Below, piece by piece: positions 43,457 through 52,017 of a stretch of DNA of 64,000 nucleotides (position 1 is the stretch's first letter; each line of letters begins with the position of its first letter). The stretch covers positions 39,621-103,620 of the forward strand of contig JAISWB010000096.1 of assembly GCA_031271265.1 (NCBI GenBank). The letters run 5' to 3'. The DNA is from Desulfovibrio sp. GTDB lineage: Bacteria; Desulfobacterota; Desulfovibrionia; Desulfovibrionales; Desulfovibrionaceae. Below the pieces are notes generated by a model. It made no database searches. It was not told the DNA's origin and saw only the letters and a list, made by a program, of their open reading frames with translations. The position numbers and the translations under genes were made by a program.

Positions 43457-44620
43457 TTACTTGGTTTCTTGACGGCGAATAAGCTCAAGGGCCGCCTTGT
43501 CCGCCGGGACGCGTTCGCCCATGAAATCCAGCCGGGCGTTGAATGTTCTGCCTTCTTCCCAGGCAAAGGGTGTTTTGCCGTCCGGCATGCGGTTGAGTTC
43601 AAGCACGTTCACGGCGCGTCCCTTGCCGTCGGGGCGCAGCCAGATAAGGCCGGGAATCTTTTCGGCCAGGGAAAAGGCGAAGCCCACCCCTTCGCCGCCG
43701 CCCAGAATGCAGTCGAAAATCCCGCCGGCCTTGGGCAGAAAGCTTTTTTCCGCAACGAGGCCCCAAGGGCTGACGCCGAGAAGCAACGGAACCTGTCCGC
43801 GCAGTTTTTTGCCCCTTTCCAGAACCTGCCGTTCCTGCTCCGGCGTCGGTCCCTTGCCGGGCACGGGGCCTTCGGGGAAAAAGACGATGCCCACCGGCCC
43901 GGCCGGGCTCTGCAGGATTTTGTCGCGGGGTTCCCTGTCGATTTCAACATATCCCGCGGGAATGCCGGCACCGGCGGTTTTCAGCCAGCCGGCCGCGCTG
44001 CGGGAAATCCAGCCGGCATCAACCTGCAGCATCGCCTGCAGTTTGCGGGCGAAGACCGCTTCGGCGGCCGCAGGCGGAGCCGCGTTGCGGCCTTTTTCGG
44101 CGAGATGTCCGAAACGGAACGGGTCGTCTGCGGTAAACTCGTAGGGGCCTGCGAGTACAAGGCAGGGCTTGCCGGCGTTGCGGTATGCGCGGAACAGCCC
44201 GATGCGGCGGGCCATGCCGCCGTATGTGCCGCTGCCCAGGCCGCAGGTCGGGCAGGGGCGCGTTTCTCCGAAGGTGGACGCATTATAGAAAACGGTCAGC
44301 AAGGGGCCAACGGCGTGCAGGTCGCCGGAGGCGGAGAACAGCCCGCTGTCGGAATACGCCGCCCGCGCGGCGGCAAAGGCCGGAGGCGCGCCCCTTGTCG
44401 CAAGAAGCAGCAGCGCTGCTGCGACAACCTGCAACGCAACCCGTGCCGTGCGGGGCGGCCGTGCGCCGGCAACAGGACGTAAAGTATCAAACGCCGCGGA
44501 AAGCGACTCCGCAACTGCAACAGCCGGCCGCGCGCGGCGCGTAACGAAGAACGGCAGCGCGGCGGCGAGCGCCTTGAAAGGGGATACGCTCGTTCCCCGC
44601 AATATTCGGAACAACGGCAT
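43457..44620 (-). CDS. Exported UshA/calcineurin-like protein with degenerate metal site
   Basis: A 387-residue protein. A hydrophobic export segment (VALQVVAAALLLLATRGAPP) follows about 60 basic residues, so the start may be downstream. The mature region has an order reminiscent of UshA-like metallophosphatases: FYNASTFGETRPCPTCGLGS, YGGMARRIGLFRAYR, then LVLAGPYEFTADDPFRFG. The metal-binding His and Asp residues of the HxND and GDxxxG motifs are missing. It is therefore probably catalytically inactive or a divergent member. It sits between pyk and HU genes. Confidence 0.55.
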   Translation of the reverse strand: MPLFRILRGTSVSPFKALAAALPFFVTRRARPAVAVAESLSAAFDTLRPVAGARPPRTARVALQVVAAALLLLATRGAPPAFAAARAAYSDSGLFSASGDLHAVGPLLTVFYNASTFGETRPCPTCGLGSGTYGGMARRIGLFRAYRNAGKPCLVLAGPYEFTADDPFRFGHLAEKGRNAAPPAAAEAVFARKLQAMLQVDAGWISRSAAGWLKTAGAGIPAGYVEIDREPRDKILQSPAGPVGIVFFPEGPVPGKGPTPEQERQVLERGKKLRGQVPLLLGVSPWGLVAEKSFLPKAGGIFDCILGGGEGVGFAFSLAEKIPGLIWLRPDGKGRAVNVLELNRMPDGKTPFAWEEGRTFNARLDFMGERVPADKAALELIRRQETK

Positions 44621-44631
44621 GGGCGGCAGGC

Positions 44632-44907
44632 TCAGGAATTGACGAACTCTTTGAGTTCCTTGCCGGCGCGGAAAAAGGGAAGCTTTTTCGGCGCCACGGC
44701 TACCACTTCCCCGGTTTTGGGGTTGCGTCCCGTATAGCCGGCGTATTCTTTGATCTTGAAGCTGCCGAGCCCGCGTATCTCCACGCGACGTTCAGCCAGC
44801 AGGGCCTGACGGATGCAATCGAAAAAAGTATTGACGACCGTGCCCGCCTCGTCTGCCGAAAGAAAATTTTCCTCGGCCATTATCTTGATAATTTCACTTT
44901 TGTTCAT
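44632..44907 (-). CDS. hup: HU-family DNA-binding protein
   Basis: A 91-residue histone-like protein. The DNA-bending arm GRNPKTGEVVAVAPKKLPFF and the signature RVEIRGLGSFKIKEY are complete. ATG 44907 is preceded by AAAGGAATTATTG from an R1 leader; the track adds a TTG. It compacts DNA and assists regulation, probably including IHF-like help at the sigma-54 promoters, which is inference. Confidence 0.95.
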   Translation of the reverse strand: MNKSEIIKIMAEENFLSADEAGTVVNTFFDCIRQALLAERRVEIRGLGSFKIKEYAGYTGRNPKTGEVVAVAPKKLPFFRAGKELKEFVNS

Positions 44908-44990
44908 CAATAATTCCTTTATGGTTTGCAGGCTCTCTCCTCAGCTTTGCGGGAGGTTCGCGGCAGGCTTCCGGCGGAGCGGCCGCTGCG
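44908..44990. repeat. R1 repeat, left half, forming the hup leader
   Basis: AATTCCTTTATGGTTTGCAG followed by a CTCTCCTCAGCTTTGCGGGA block and TTCCGGCGGAGCGG. Its minus-strand end provides the HU gene Shine-Dalgarno. The rest of the gap up to 45160 holds no recognisable element. Confidence 0.55.
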
Positions 44991-45160
44991 CAAAAACGGG
45001 ATGCGCGCTCGCCGGATTGTTTTTGTTTTCAGGCAGTTTACTATGAAAGGGAATTCCGGTCCAGCAGAATATCGCGGATACAACCGCGCACAGAGCTTGC
45101 CTCGCAACCGTAACTCGGGGGAATCACGGAAGTATTTTTTTTGAGAGAGTCCTCCCCTGT

Positions 45161-45982
45161 TCAGTCGACGGCGTTTACGTTGCGCAGGGGGGTGCCGAGC
45201 GCTTCGCCGGCAGACAGAGTGCCGCGCAGTTGTTCCAGTTTTTCGGCCGCCGCCATGCAGTCCTGGGAGGCAGGCGAACGCGGCGCCAGATCCATGAGCG
45301 GCCGTTGTTTGCGCACGGCATCGGTCAGCCCCTTGTCTGAGCGGACTTCACAGAGAAAAGAGGGTGCAAAGCCGAGAAAGCGTTTGCATACGGCCGCCAG
45401 ACGATTGAAGGTCCGCTTAGCCTCGGCCTGTGACTCCGCCATATTCACGATGATGTGGAAGTCCGTCACATCATAGCGGGCCGACAGCACTTTCATAAGG
45501 GCGTAGCTGTCCGTTAGGGAGGTCGGCTCCGGGGTAATCACCACAAGGCGCAGGGTGGTCATTGTTGCGAAATTCAGGACGGTGGGCGAGATGCCTGCCC
45601 CGATGTCCATGCAGACGAAATCGTATTCTGCGGCCAGAGGGTTGAGCCTGTCGCGCAACATGCTGCGCGCCCCCGCGTCCAGGTCCACGAAGTCCGCCAT
45701 GCCGGAGTTGGCGGGCAGCAGATCCAGCCCCGGCCGGCCTCCTGCGCCGAAGGGGATCAGAATTTCCGCAGGGTCCTGGTTGTTGATGAGTATGTCCTGC
45801 ATATGCTTTTCCGGAGTAACACCCAAAAGGACATCCATATTGGCCAGCCCCATGTCGCAGTCTATGAGCAGCACCTTGCGGCCGTGCAGGTGCAACCCGC
45901 AGCAGATGTTCAGGGCCAGATTGCTTTTGCCCACACCTCCTTTGCCGCTGAGTATGGAAAAGCTGACGGTTTTTCTGTTCAT
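45161..45982 (-). CDS. MinD/ParA-family ATPase, FlhG-like
   Basis: A 273-residue deviant-Walker ATPase: Walker A ILSGKGGVGKSNLALNI, switch LLIDCDMGLANMDVLLGV, and ANSGMADF. The GLANMDVLLG wording is typical of FlhG/YlxH, which sets flagellar number and place. No flhF is adjacent. ATG 45982 lies four bases after the stop of the GGDEF gene. FlhG is the best guess; a chromosome or protein-localising ParA is the alternative. Confidence 0.8.
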   Translation of the reverse strand: MNRKTVSFSILSGKGGVGKSNLALNICCGLHLHGRKVLLIDCDMGLANMDVLLGVTPEKHMQDILINNQDPAEILIPFGAGGRPGLDLLPANSGMADFVDLDAGARSMLRDRLNPLAAEYDFVCMDIGAGISPTVLNFATMTTLRLVVITPEPTSLTDSYALMKVLSARYDVTDFHIIVNMAESQAEAKRTFNRLAAVCKRFLGFAPSFLCEVRSDKGLTDAVRKQRPLMDLAPRSPASQDCMAAAEKLEQLRGTLSAGEALGTPLRNVNAVD

Positions 45983-45988
45983 GGCAGT

Positions 45989-46855
45989 TTACTCCGGATC
46001 CATATCGGCGAACAGGAATTGCTTTTCGCCCGCATGGACCAGACTGGTCCGGTCCTTGTTCAGTTTTGCGCTTGAGGCTGCGGCAACATTGTTTTTACCG
46101 TTTTTCTTGACCTCGTACATGGCTTTGTCCGCGCTTTCCAGGAGGCAGGCGCTGTTTTTGCGTTCGCGGTCAAGCAGGGCGAGGCAGGCAACCCCGCCCG
46201 AGAAGGTCATGGTGAAGTTCTCCCCTCTGCATGCGAAGTGTTCTTTTTTGAGCGCGGAGAGCAGGCGGTTGCCGAGCATGACTCCCGTCCAGACGGTTGT
46301 GGCGGGTAAAATAACGGCGAATTCCTCACCGCCGATGCGCGCGGTAATGTCGTAGTGGCGCATGGAGTTCTGCAGCAGTCTGGCCACATCCTGCAGAACA
46401 TGGTCGCCGCAGGCGTGGCCCCAGCGGTCGTTTACCTGCTTGAAGTCATCCAGATCTAAAAGTATCAGGCTCAACTCGGTGTGCGAGCGCAAGGCCCTGG
46501 AGACTTCTTCGTCAAGACGCCTGTTGAAGTAGCCGCGGTTGCCTATGCCCGTGAGCGCGTCGTGGTCGCGTTGAAACGCGAGGCGCTGCTGCAGTTCGAG
46601 CATCTTTGCCACCGCTTCGGCCCGGTCGCACTGCAGGGGCACGGCCAGCCAGTTGTCCAGACCGTAGGTGGACGCGCAACGCTCCCAGTCTTCGAGGGAT
46701 ATGCCCTGAAGAACGCGCACAAGGGCAGTTGCCGCGTTGTTCCGGACGGGCGCCTGCGCCAGAACGCTCCCGACCACGTCTTCCAGGTCGGCGAGCATAT
46801 TGCCGTATATGCCGCCTTCGGGCGGCAGCGGCGCGTCATTGAATTTTGTCGGCAT
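45989..46855 (-). CDS. Diguanylate cyclase (GGDEF) with intact active site and I-site
   Basis: A 288-residue protein. The GGDEF domain (about 95-260) has HDALTGIGNRGYFNRRL, LDLDDFKQVND, the active site IGGEEF and an RxxD inhibitory site (RHYD) five residues before it. The N-terminal 90 residues are an unrecognised helical region. It should make cyclic di-GMP. Its start overlaps the prfB end by 20 bases. It is encoded just before the FlhG-like ATPase, linking the messenger to flagellar control. Confidence 0.9.
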   Translation of the reverse strand: MPTKFNDAPLPPEGGIYGNMLADLEDVVGSVLAQAPVRNNAATALVRVLQGISLEDWERCASTYGLDNWLAVPLQCDRAEAVAKMLELQQRLAFQRDHDALTGIGNRGYFNRRLDEEVSRALRSHTELSLILLDLDDFKQVNDRWGHACGDHVLQDVARLLQNSMRHYDITARIGGEEFAVILPATTVWTGVMLGNRLLSALKKEHFACRGENFTMTFSGGVACLALLDRERKNSACLLESADKAMYEVKKNGKNNVAAASSAKLNKDRTSLVHAGEKQFLFADMDPE

Positions 46856-47952
46856 GGCGCAATAATAACAGAGAACGTATGAGGTTGTCGAGGTTGCCGT
46901 CGAGTACCGCGTCCACGTCCGTTTCGTCGGCGCCGGTCCTGTGGTCTTTGACGAGGCGGTACGGCTGCATGGTATAGGTGCGGATCTGGCTGCCGAAGTT
47001 GATGGCGTCCTTGTCCCGGTAACGGCTTTTTTTCTCGTCCTCCGCCTTGCGCAGTTCGCGTTCGTAAAGGCGGGCCCGGAGCACGGACATGGCCGCGTCC
47101 TTGTTGCTGTGCTGGGATTTTTCGTTCTGGCACTGGACGACGAGTCCCGTGGGCAGGTGGGTTATGCGTACTGCCGATTCGGTCTTGTTCACATGTTGTC
47201 CGCCCGCCCCGCCGGCCCGGAAAACGTCTATGCGCAGGTCGCTTTCGTCGATGGTGACGGCAATGTTCCGCCCCGCGTCAGGCAGCACGTCCACGGAGGC
47301 AAAGGAGGTGTGCCGTCTGCCCGAGGCATCGAAGGGCGAGATGCGGATAAGGCGGTGAATGCCGTTTTCGCTTTTGAGCAGTCCGTAAGCGTTGGGCCCG
47401 GTTACGCGCAGGCAGGCGCTTTTAATGCCTGCCTCGTCGCCGTATTGGAAATCAAGGTATTCGCAGGCACAGTCGTGCCTGTCCGCCCAGCGTTGGTACA
47501 TGCGCAGCAACATGGCAGCCCAGTCCTGGGCTTCGGTTCCTCCGGCGCCGGGATGCAGGCAGAGAACGGCGGGCAGGGCGTCCTCCGCGTCGGCGAGGAG
47601 CATGGCCGTTTCCGTCTGTTCCAGGAGGACGCGCAGATGTTCCAGAGATTGGGCCAGGCTTTCCAGCGCCTCTTCGTCGTCTTCTTCCCCGGCCAGAGCC
47701 AACCAGTCCTCGACGTCGCTCCTGGCTTCCTGCAACCGCGCAAAGCGGCTCTGCTCGGTTTCCAGGCGGCTTTTTTCCCGCAGTACAGGAGTCAGCAGTT
47801 CCGGCTTGTCCCAGGCAGCGGGAGCTGCCAGTTGCTTTTCCATTTCCGTGAGCCGGGCGTTGACGTCGTCGGGGTCAAAGACGCCCCCGTAAGCCGTCGA
47901 ATTGTTCGAAAAGGGGGTCTGCGGAGGATTTGAGTTCGGGAAAGGTATACAT
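46836..47952 (-). CDS. prfB: Peptide chain release factor 2, programmed +1 frameshift
   Basis: RF2 recognises UGA and UAA stop codons. Translation starts at ATG 47952 and reads 25 codons (MYTFPELKSSADPLFEQFDG, LRGRL) to an in-frame TGA at 47877-47875. A +1 shift there continues into the main frame (DPDDVNARLTEMEKQLA), giving about 371 residues. Catalytic GGQ is in FRAGGAGGQHVNKTESAVRI and the stop-codon-reading region is GIHRLIRISPFDASGRRHTS. The ORF-track start in the shifted frame is not the true N-terminus. The gene overlaps the GGDEF start and follows lnt by 12 bases. Confidence 0.93.
47874..47889 (-). promoter_or_regulatory. prfB autoregulatory frameshift site
   Basis: On the minus strand: CGGGGGCGTCTTTGAC. 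The GGGGG stretch acts as internal Shine-Dalgarno upstream of CTT TGA C, with the same spacing as in Escherichia coli prfB (AGGGGGTATCTTTGAC). Low RF2 slows termination at TGA and favours the shift, so the enzyme sets its own level. Confidence 0.92.
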
Positions 47953-47964
47953 GCGTTCACCTGT

Positions 47965-49788
47965 TTATTGTATGCCGAAAGCCGCAATGCGCCGCAGGGC
48001 ACCGAGCGCGAGGGCCGCTGCCGCCGCGACTCCGAGGAACAGTTCCGGCAGGGGATGCAGGCGGTGGTACAGGGTCCGTTCGGCTCCGGCGGCGACTTCG
48101 GCCGTCAGCGTATCTTCCGTGAACAATCCGTCCACGCGGGCCGTCAGCCTTCCCCGGTCGTCGAATACCGCGCTTATGCCGGTATTGGTGGCGCGGATCA
48201 GCGGTCTTGCCTGCTCTACGGCGCGTACCGCGGAATGGGCCAGATGCTGCAGTGGGGCGGAACTTTTTCTGAACCAGGCGTCGTTGCTGACGTTCAGCAG
48301 GATGTCCGCGCCCTGTCGCACCTGCTCCTGCGCCGGGTAGGGGAAGACCGCTTCATAACAGATCAGCGGCCCGAGGGAAAGGGGAGATTTGCCGTCCAAA
48401 ATCAGGAGCCGGGGGGTGGTGCCCGGAGAGAAGCTCATGCCCTGCAGCAGCCCGCGCAGGAAAGGAATATCGTCCACAAGGGGTATGTATTCGCCGAAGG
48501 GTACCAGATGCACCTTGTCGTAGCGTCCCGCGATTCGACCCTTGGGGGAGAGCAGAAAGAGCGAGTTGTGCAGGCGTGCCCCGCCTTGCTCGTCCGTGTC
48601 CGCCGCTATGCTGCCGAAGCCCAGGTACACGGCGTGCCGGGCGGCAAAGCGGCGCACAGGATCATCCAACTCCCGACGCCGGGAAAAATGGAAGGGCACG
48701 GCGGTTTCAGGCCAGACGACGAGGCGTACCGGGAGCGCGTCTTCGCCGGCGCGTCGCCCGGCGTCTTCGGCAAGGGCCTGTTCGGACAGTCGGATATAAT
48801 GTTCGACGGTTGCCTGCTGAAATGCCCTGTCCCATTTTCGGGACTGGTCGATGTTGCCCTGTACGGCAATGAAGCGCAAACGCGTCTGCGCGCCGCCGTC
48901 TTCCCCGTTGCGGGCATCGGGGTCGAGGCGTTGCGCGCCGCAGACAAAGAGGGCGGCGGGAATCATCAGCGCCGTGCCGATCAGGGCGGCACGTTCATGA
49001 AGAGCCGCGCCGACCAGGGAGGTGCTCTCCGCCGGAAGCGCTTTCAGCGCGGACGCGCACAGACAGGCCGCGACCGCGTAAGCCGCGCTCAGCGCATAGC
49101 CGCCCGCATAGGCCGCGCCCTGCAGCATGACGGGAAAAAACGCGAAGGCCGAACTCAGGGTCAGCCAGGGAAAACCGCTGAAGAGCACGCTGTTCAGCAC
49201 TTCAAAGCCGCCGTAGGCCAGGCCGCTCAACAGAGGCGGGGCCGCGGCGCGCAGCAGGCGTCCCGGCCTCCGCGCGCGGTCCGCGGCGGCGAAAACGCGG
49301 ATGAAGGTCCGGGCGGCAAAGGCCGTGAGGGCGCCGTAACAGGCCAGGAAGGCGTAAAGGGCGAGAAGCAGGGGCAGGACAAGGACCGGGGACATGCCCG
49401 CCACGTCCAGCATGGGCCAGGCCAGCCAATACAGGCCTGCCGCGTTGCTTAAAAAACTCAGAAGCCAGCCGTACGCCGCCGCTTCTCCGTCTGAAGCGGC
49501 ATGGGAAGCGGTCAGGTACAGGCAGAAGGGATGGAGCAGGGCCGTGAAGGGCGAATGGAGTACCGCGTTCGGCAGCCCGAAAAAAAAGCCTGCTGCCCCG
49601 ACGACGCTAAGAAGGACGAGTCCGGGCGCAACACGGAACGGCCGGACCGGTCCCGTGAGGGGAGAGACGCCCCCGCCGGAGGCCGGTTTGCGTCCGGGCT
49701 TCGCCCGGAGCGGATCGGCCGGGTCACGGGACAAGGCGTCCCGCTTGCGCTCCGGGGATGCCGGAACGGGACGCGGCGGCTTGCGCAT
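47965..49788 (-). CDS. lnt: Apolipoprotein N-acyltransferase
   Basis: A 607-residue inner-membrane enzyme that adds the third acyl chain to lipoproteins. About six N-terminal helices precede a periplasmic nitrilase domain. Catalytic Glu is in VVWPETAVPFHF, Lys in YDKVHLVPFGEYIPL and Cys in LGPLICYEAVFPYP. The first 45 residues (RKDALSRDPADPLRAKPGRK and neighbours) are a basic low-complexity extension compared with usual Lnt. It lies between corC and prfB; lnt beside corC is a conserved pairing. Confidence 0.95.
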   Translation of the reverse strand: MRKPPRPVPASPERKRDALSRDPADPLRAKPGRKPASGGGVSPLTGPVRPFRVAPGLVLLSVVGAAGFFFGLPNAVLHSPFTALLHPFCLYLTASHAASDGEAAAYGWLLSFLSNAAGLYWLAWPMLDVAGMSPVLVLPLLLALYAFLACYGALTAFAARTFIRVFAAADRARRPGRLLRAAAPPLLSGLAYGGFEVLNSVLFSGFPWLTLSSAFAFFPVMLQGAAYAGGYALSAAYAVAACLCASALKALPAESTSLVGAALHERAALIGTALMIPAALFVCGAQRLDPDARNGEDGGAQTRLRFIAVQGNIDQSRKWDRAFQQATVEHYIRLSEQALAEDAGRRAGEDALPVRLVVWPETAVPFHFSRRRELDDPVRRFAARHAVYLGFGSIAADTDEQGGARLHNSLFLLSPKGRIAGRYDKVHLVPFGEYIPLVDDIPFLRGLLQGMSFSPGTTPRLLILDGKSPLSLGPLICYEAVFPYPAQEQVRQGADILLNVSNDAWFRKSSAPLQHLAHSAVRAVEQARPLIRATNTGISAVFDDRGRLTARVDGLFTEDTLTAEVAAGAERTLYHRLHPLPELFLGVAAAAALALGALRRIAAFGIQ

Positions 49789-49815
49789 ACCGGAGATTAC
49801 CTTAACTGCCGCTGT

Positions 49816-50709
49816 TCAGTCCCGTTTTTCCGCAGGGCCTTCGGTTCCGTCCTTGCGCGGTGCGGCATCGACCGCGCCGCTTTCCGGAAACGTCAGGCGC
49901 ACGGAATTGATGTGCTTGGGGTCCGATTCGATAACGGTGAACACGGCGCCTCCGGCGTCGTCCGGCGCGAAGCTCTCGCCGGGCAGGGGCACGCGGCCGG
50001 CAAGATGCGTAAGATAGCCGCCTATGGTGTCCACTTCGTCGGATTCCAGGGTGAGGTGCAGGCTTTCGTTCAGGTCGTCCAGACCGGCGCGTCCGTTGAC
50101 CAGATAACTGCCGTCGTCCTGCAGGCAGATTTCCTCTTCGCGCGGCGCGTCGTGTTCGTCTTCGATATCGCCCACGATCTGCTCCAGCACATCTTCGATG
50201 GTGACCAGACCGGCCGTGCCGCCGTATTCGTCCAGTATGACGGCCAGATGATTTTTGCGGCTGCGGAATTCGTGCAGAAGATCCAGGACATTTTTGCTTT
50301 CGGGCACGAAAAAGGGTTCGCGCATGATTTCCGACAGCGCCCGCGTGTGTTTGTTCGGGTCCAGAAGACCCTGAATCAGATCCTTGGCATGCACGATGCC
50401 GACGATGTTGTCGCGGTTTTCGGAAAAGACGGGGATGCGGGAATGGCCGGTGGAAACGATGAGGTCGGCCATGGTTGTGATGGTTTCACTGTGCGGAAGA
50501 CAGGCTATGTCCGTGCGCGGGGTCATGATGTCCCTGACCTGCAGCTCGTCAAGGGTCAGAACGCTGAGGAGCATGCTCCTCTCTTCGGTGTCCAGTTCTC
50601 CTTCCTCACCCGCCTCCATAATGGCCTGTTCCACCGTGTCGGCGTGGCGTCCGCGGAACCACCCGCTTAGTGTGCGCCATATCCCGTGACTGTCTGAGCC
50701 TTCGTCCAA
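49816..50709 (-). CDS. corC: CorC/HlyC-type CBS-domain protein
   Basis: About 297 residues from the preferred TTG start. Two CBS domains (VRDIMTPRTDIACLP, then SEIMREPFFVPESKNVLDLL) are followed by the CorC C-terminal domain (DEVDTIGGYLTHLAGRVP). The block ILDEYGGTAGLVTIEDVLEQ is a hallmark. TTG 50709 has GGGAGG five bases upstream; the longer ORF to 50808 would overlap the PilZ gene by about 50 bases. It has no membrane domain. Members regulate metal or ion transporters. It precedes lnt as in many Gram-negative bacteria. Confidence 0.85.
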   Translation of the reverse strand: MDEGSDSHGIWRTLSGWFRGRHADTVEQAIMEAGEEGELDTEERSMLLSVLTLDELQVRDIMTPRTDIACLPHSETITTMADLIVSTGHSRIPVFSENRDNIVGIVHAKDLIQGLLDPNKHTRALSEIMREPFFVPESKNVLDLLHEFRSRKNHLAVILDEYGGTAGLVTIEDVLEQIVGDIEDEHDAPREEEICLQDDGSYLVNGRAGLDDLNESLHLTLESDEVDTIGGYLTHLAGRVPLPGESFAPDDAGGAVFTVIESDPKHINSVRLTFPESGAVDAAPRKDGTEGPAEKRD

Positions 50710-50759
50710 ATGTTCCTCCCTGGCTTGCCCGGATTTGCGCGCCGGCGGCCTTGTCGGCG

Positions 50760-51788
50760 TCAGATCGGGTGTTCTCTGAATAGTTCGATATGCCGGCGCA
50801 TGATCCATTTCCCCAGCGGTTCAATGTCGCTGGCAAGGGAAACGCGCAGCCATTCAAGACTGCCCGGCTCTCCCGGTATGGCGTGTTCGCGCGGCCTGGC
50901 CCAGGCCAGGCATTGCAGACCCAGGTTGGTCATCCTCGAGGCATGGTCCACCCACACGCTCTGGATGCGGCAGTGCAGCCACAGGCGCAGGCGTTTGTCG
51001 TTTTCCGGATCCAGGAGGTCCACCATCAGGATAAGCTGCTCAATCGCGTTGAACTGCAGGTGTCGTTCGTTCATGGTACTGTATGACAGCCCGAGGCGCG
51101 CGCCGCCCGCCGAGAGGTCGACGATCACGAACTGTTCGGCGATGCCGGGAAGATACAGCAGGCAGGGTGAAGGCCACAGGGAAATGTCGTGGAGTCTGTC
51201 CGGCATGGGCATGCTTTTGTTGTGCCAGATTGCACTGCCCAAAAGGCAGGAGGGAGGGGGCGATATGCGCAGGAAGGCGCGTTTTTGCTTGTTTTCAAGG
51301 GATTGCGGCAGCGGCAGGGTAATGTAACAGATGCCGGGCGGTTGCTGCTTGATGCCGGCAATGGCGGAGGTAAATGTGTAAAAAATAATTTCCTTGTTGA
51401 CCTTGATGCGGAAAAAGACTGCGAGGTCGCGGCCTATCCATTTGTCGGACAAACTTTTCAGTCCGTTCAATTCCAGTGAAATCTCAGAGGATCCGAGGTG
51501 GTCGGGCGCGCAGCTCAGGGTCGGCCTGCGCTGTCCGCCTGCCGTTTTGACCTGCACCTCGAAGGTCGCGCGCTGGTCGAAGGCCGTATTCAGAATGTTG
51601 CGTATCGTTTTTTCATCGTTGATGAACCCGCCGGGGTAGCGTCGGGTGCGATACGTCACCGCCAGTTTGATGACGAAAACGACAAGAACGACCAGTACGG
51701 AAACGCCGACGGTCAACAACCAAACGCGGATACCTTCCGGGTTCAGCGGGGGGAGAGAAAAAAAATGTTGTATGTCGGTCAGGGTCAT
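50760..51788 (-). CDS. Membrane-anchored PilZ-like cyclic di-GMP-binding protein
   Basis: A 342-residue protein with one membrane helix (VWLLTVGVSVLVVLVVFVIK, about 23-42), a YcgR-type N-terminal domain, and a PilZ domain. The RxxxR element is in KQKRAFLRISPP and the DxSxxG element in FVIVDLSAGGARLGLS, the two binding motifs for cyclic di-GMP. ATG 51788 is chosen; the ORF to 51839 overlaps an R1 repeat. It could act as a local effector for the cyclases encoded nearby, for example at the motor or envelope. Confidence 0.8.
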   Translation of the reverse strand: MTLTDIQHFFSLPPLNPEGIRVWLLTVGVSVLVVLVVFVIKLAVTYRTRRYPGGFINDEKTIRNILNTAFDQRATFEVQVKTAGGQRRPTLSCAPDHLGSSEISLELNGLKSLSDKWIGRDLAVFFRIKVNKEIIFYTFTSAIAGIKQQPPGICYITLPLPQSLENKQKRAFLRISPPPSCLLGSAIWHNKSMPMPDRLHDISLWPSPCLLYLPGIAEQFVIVDLSAGGARLGLSYSTMNERHLQFNAIEQLILMVDLLDPENDKRLRLWLHCRIQSVWVDHASRMTNLGLQCLAWARPREHAIPGEPGSLEWLRVSLASDIEPLGKWIMRRHIELFREHPI

Positions 51789-51831
51789 CTGTACATCCGG
51801 AACAGCCGGAGAGCATGGAAATTCCGTCCGG

Positions 51832-52005
51832 CGCGGCAATCCTTATCCGGCTCCGTCCACAGGCCGGCACCGCCCCGGCCGGCGGGAGCCGGCCGGCATC
51901 TCTCCTCCCTGAAGGGAGGCGCCGGCTAAAATGTATGCCCGGCTTTGCCGGGCGTCAAGTAGCAATCCTCCTGAAGAGAAGTTTTAAACCATAAAGGAAC
52001 GTCTG
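51832..52005. repeat. R1 dispersed repeat, near full length, inverted
   Basis: On the plus strand it ends TTTTAAACCATAAAGGAACG; before that lie GCCCGGCTTTGCCGGGC and CCTCCCTGAAGGGAGG palindromes. In this orientation no start codon or gene follows the leader, since the next gene is the end of a minus-strand peptidase gene. Confidence 0.7.
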
Positions 52006-52017
52006 ATAAATTTGCGG

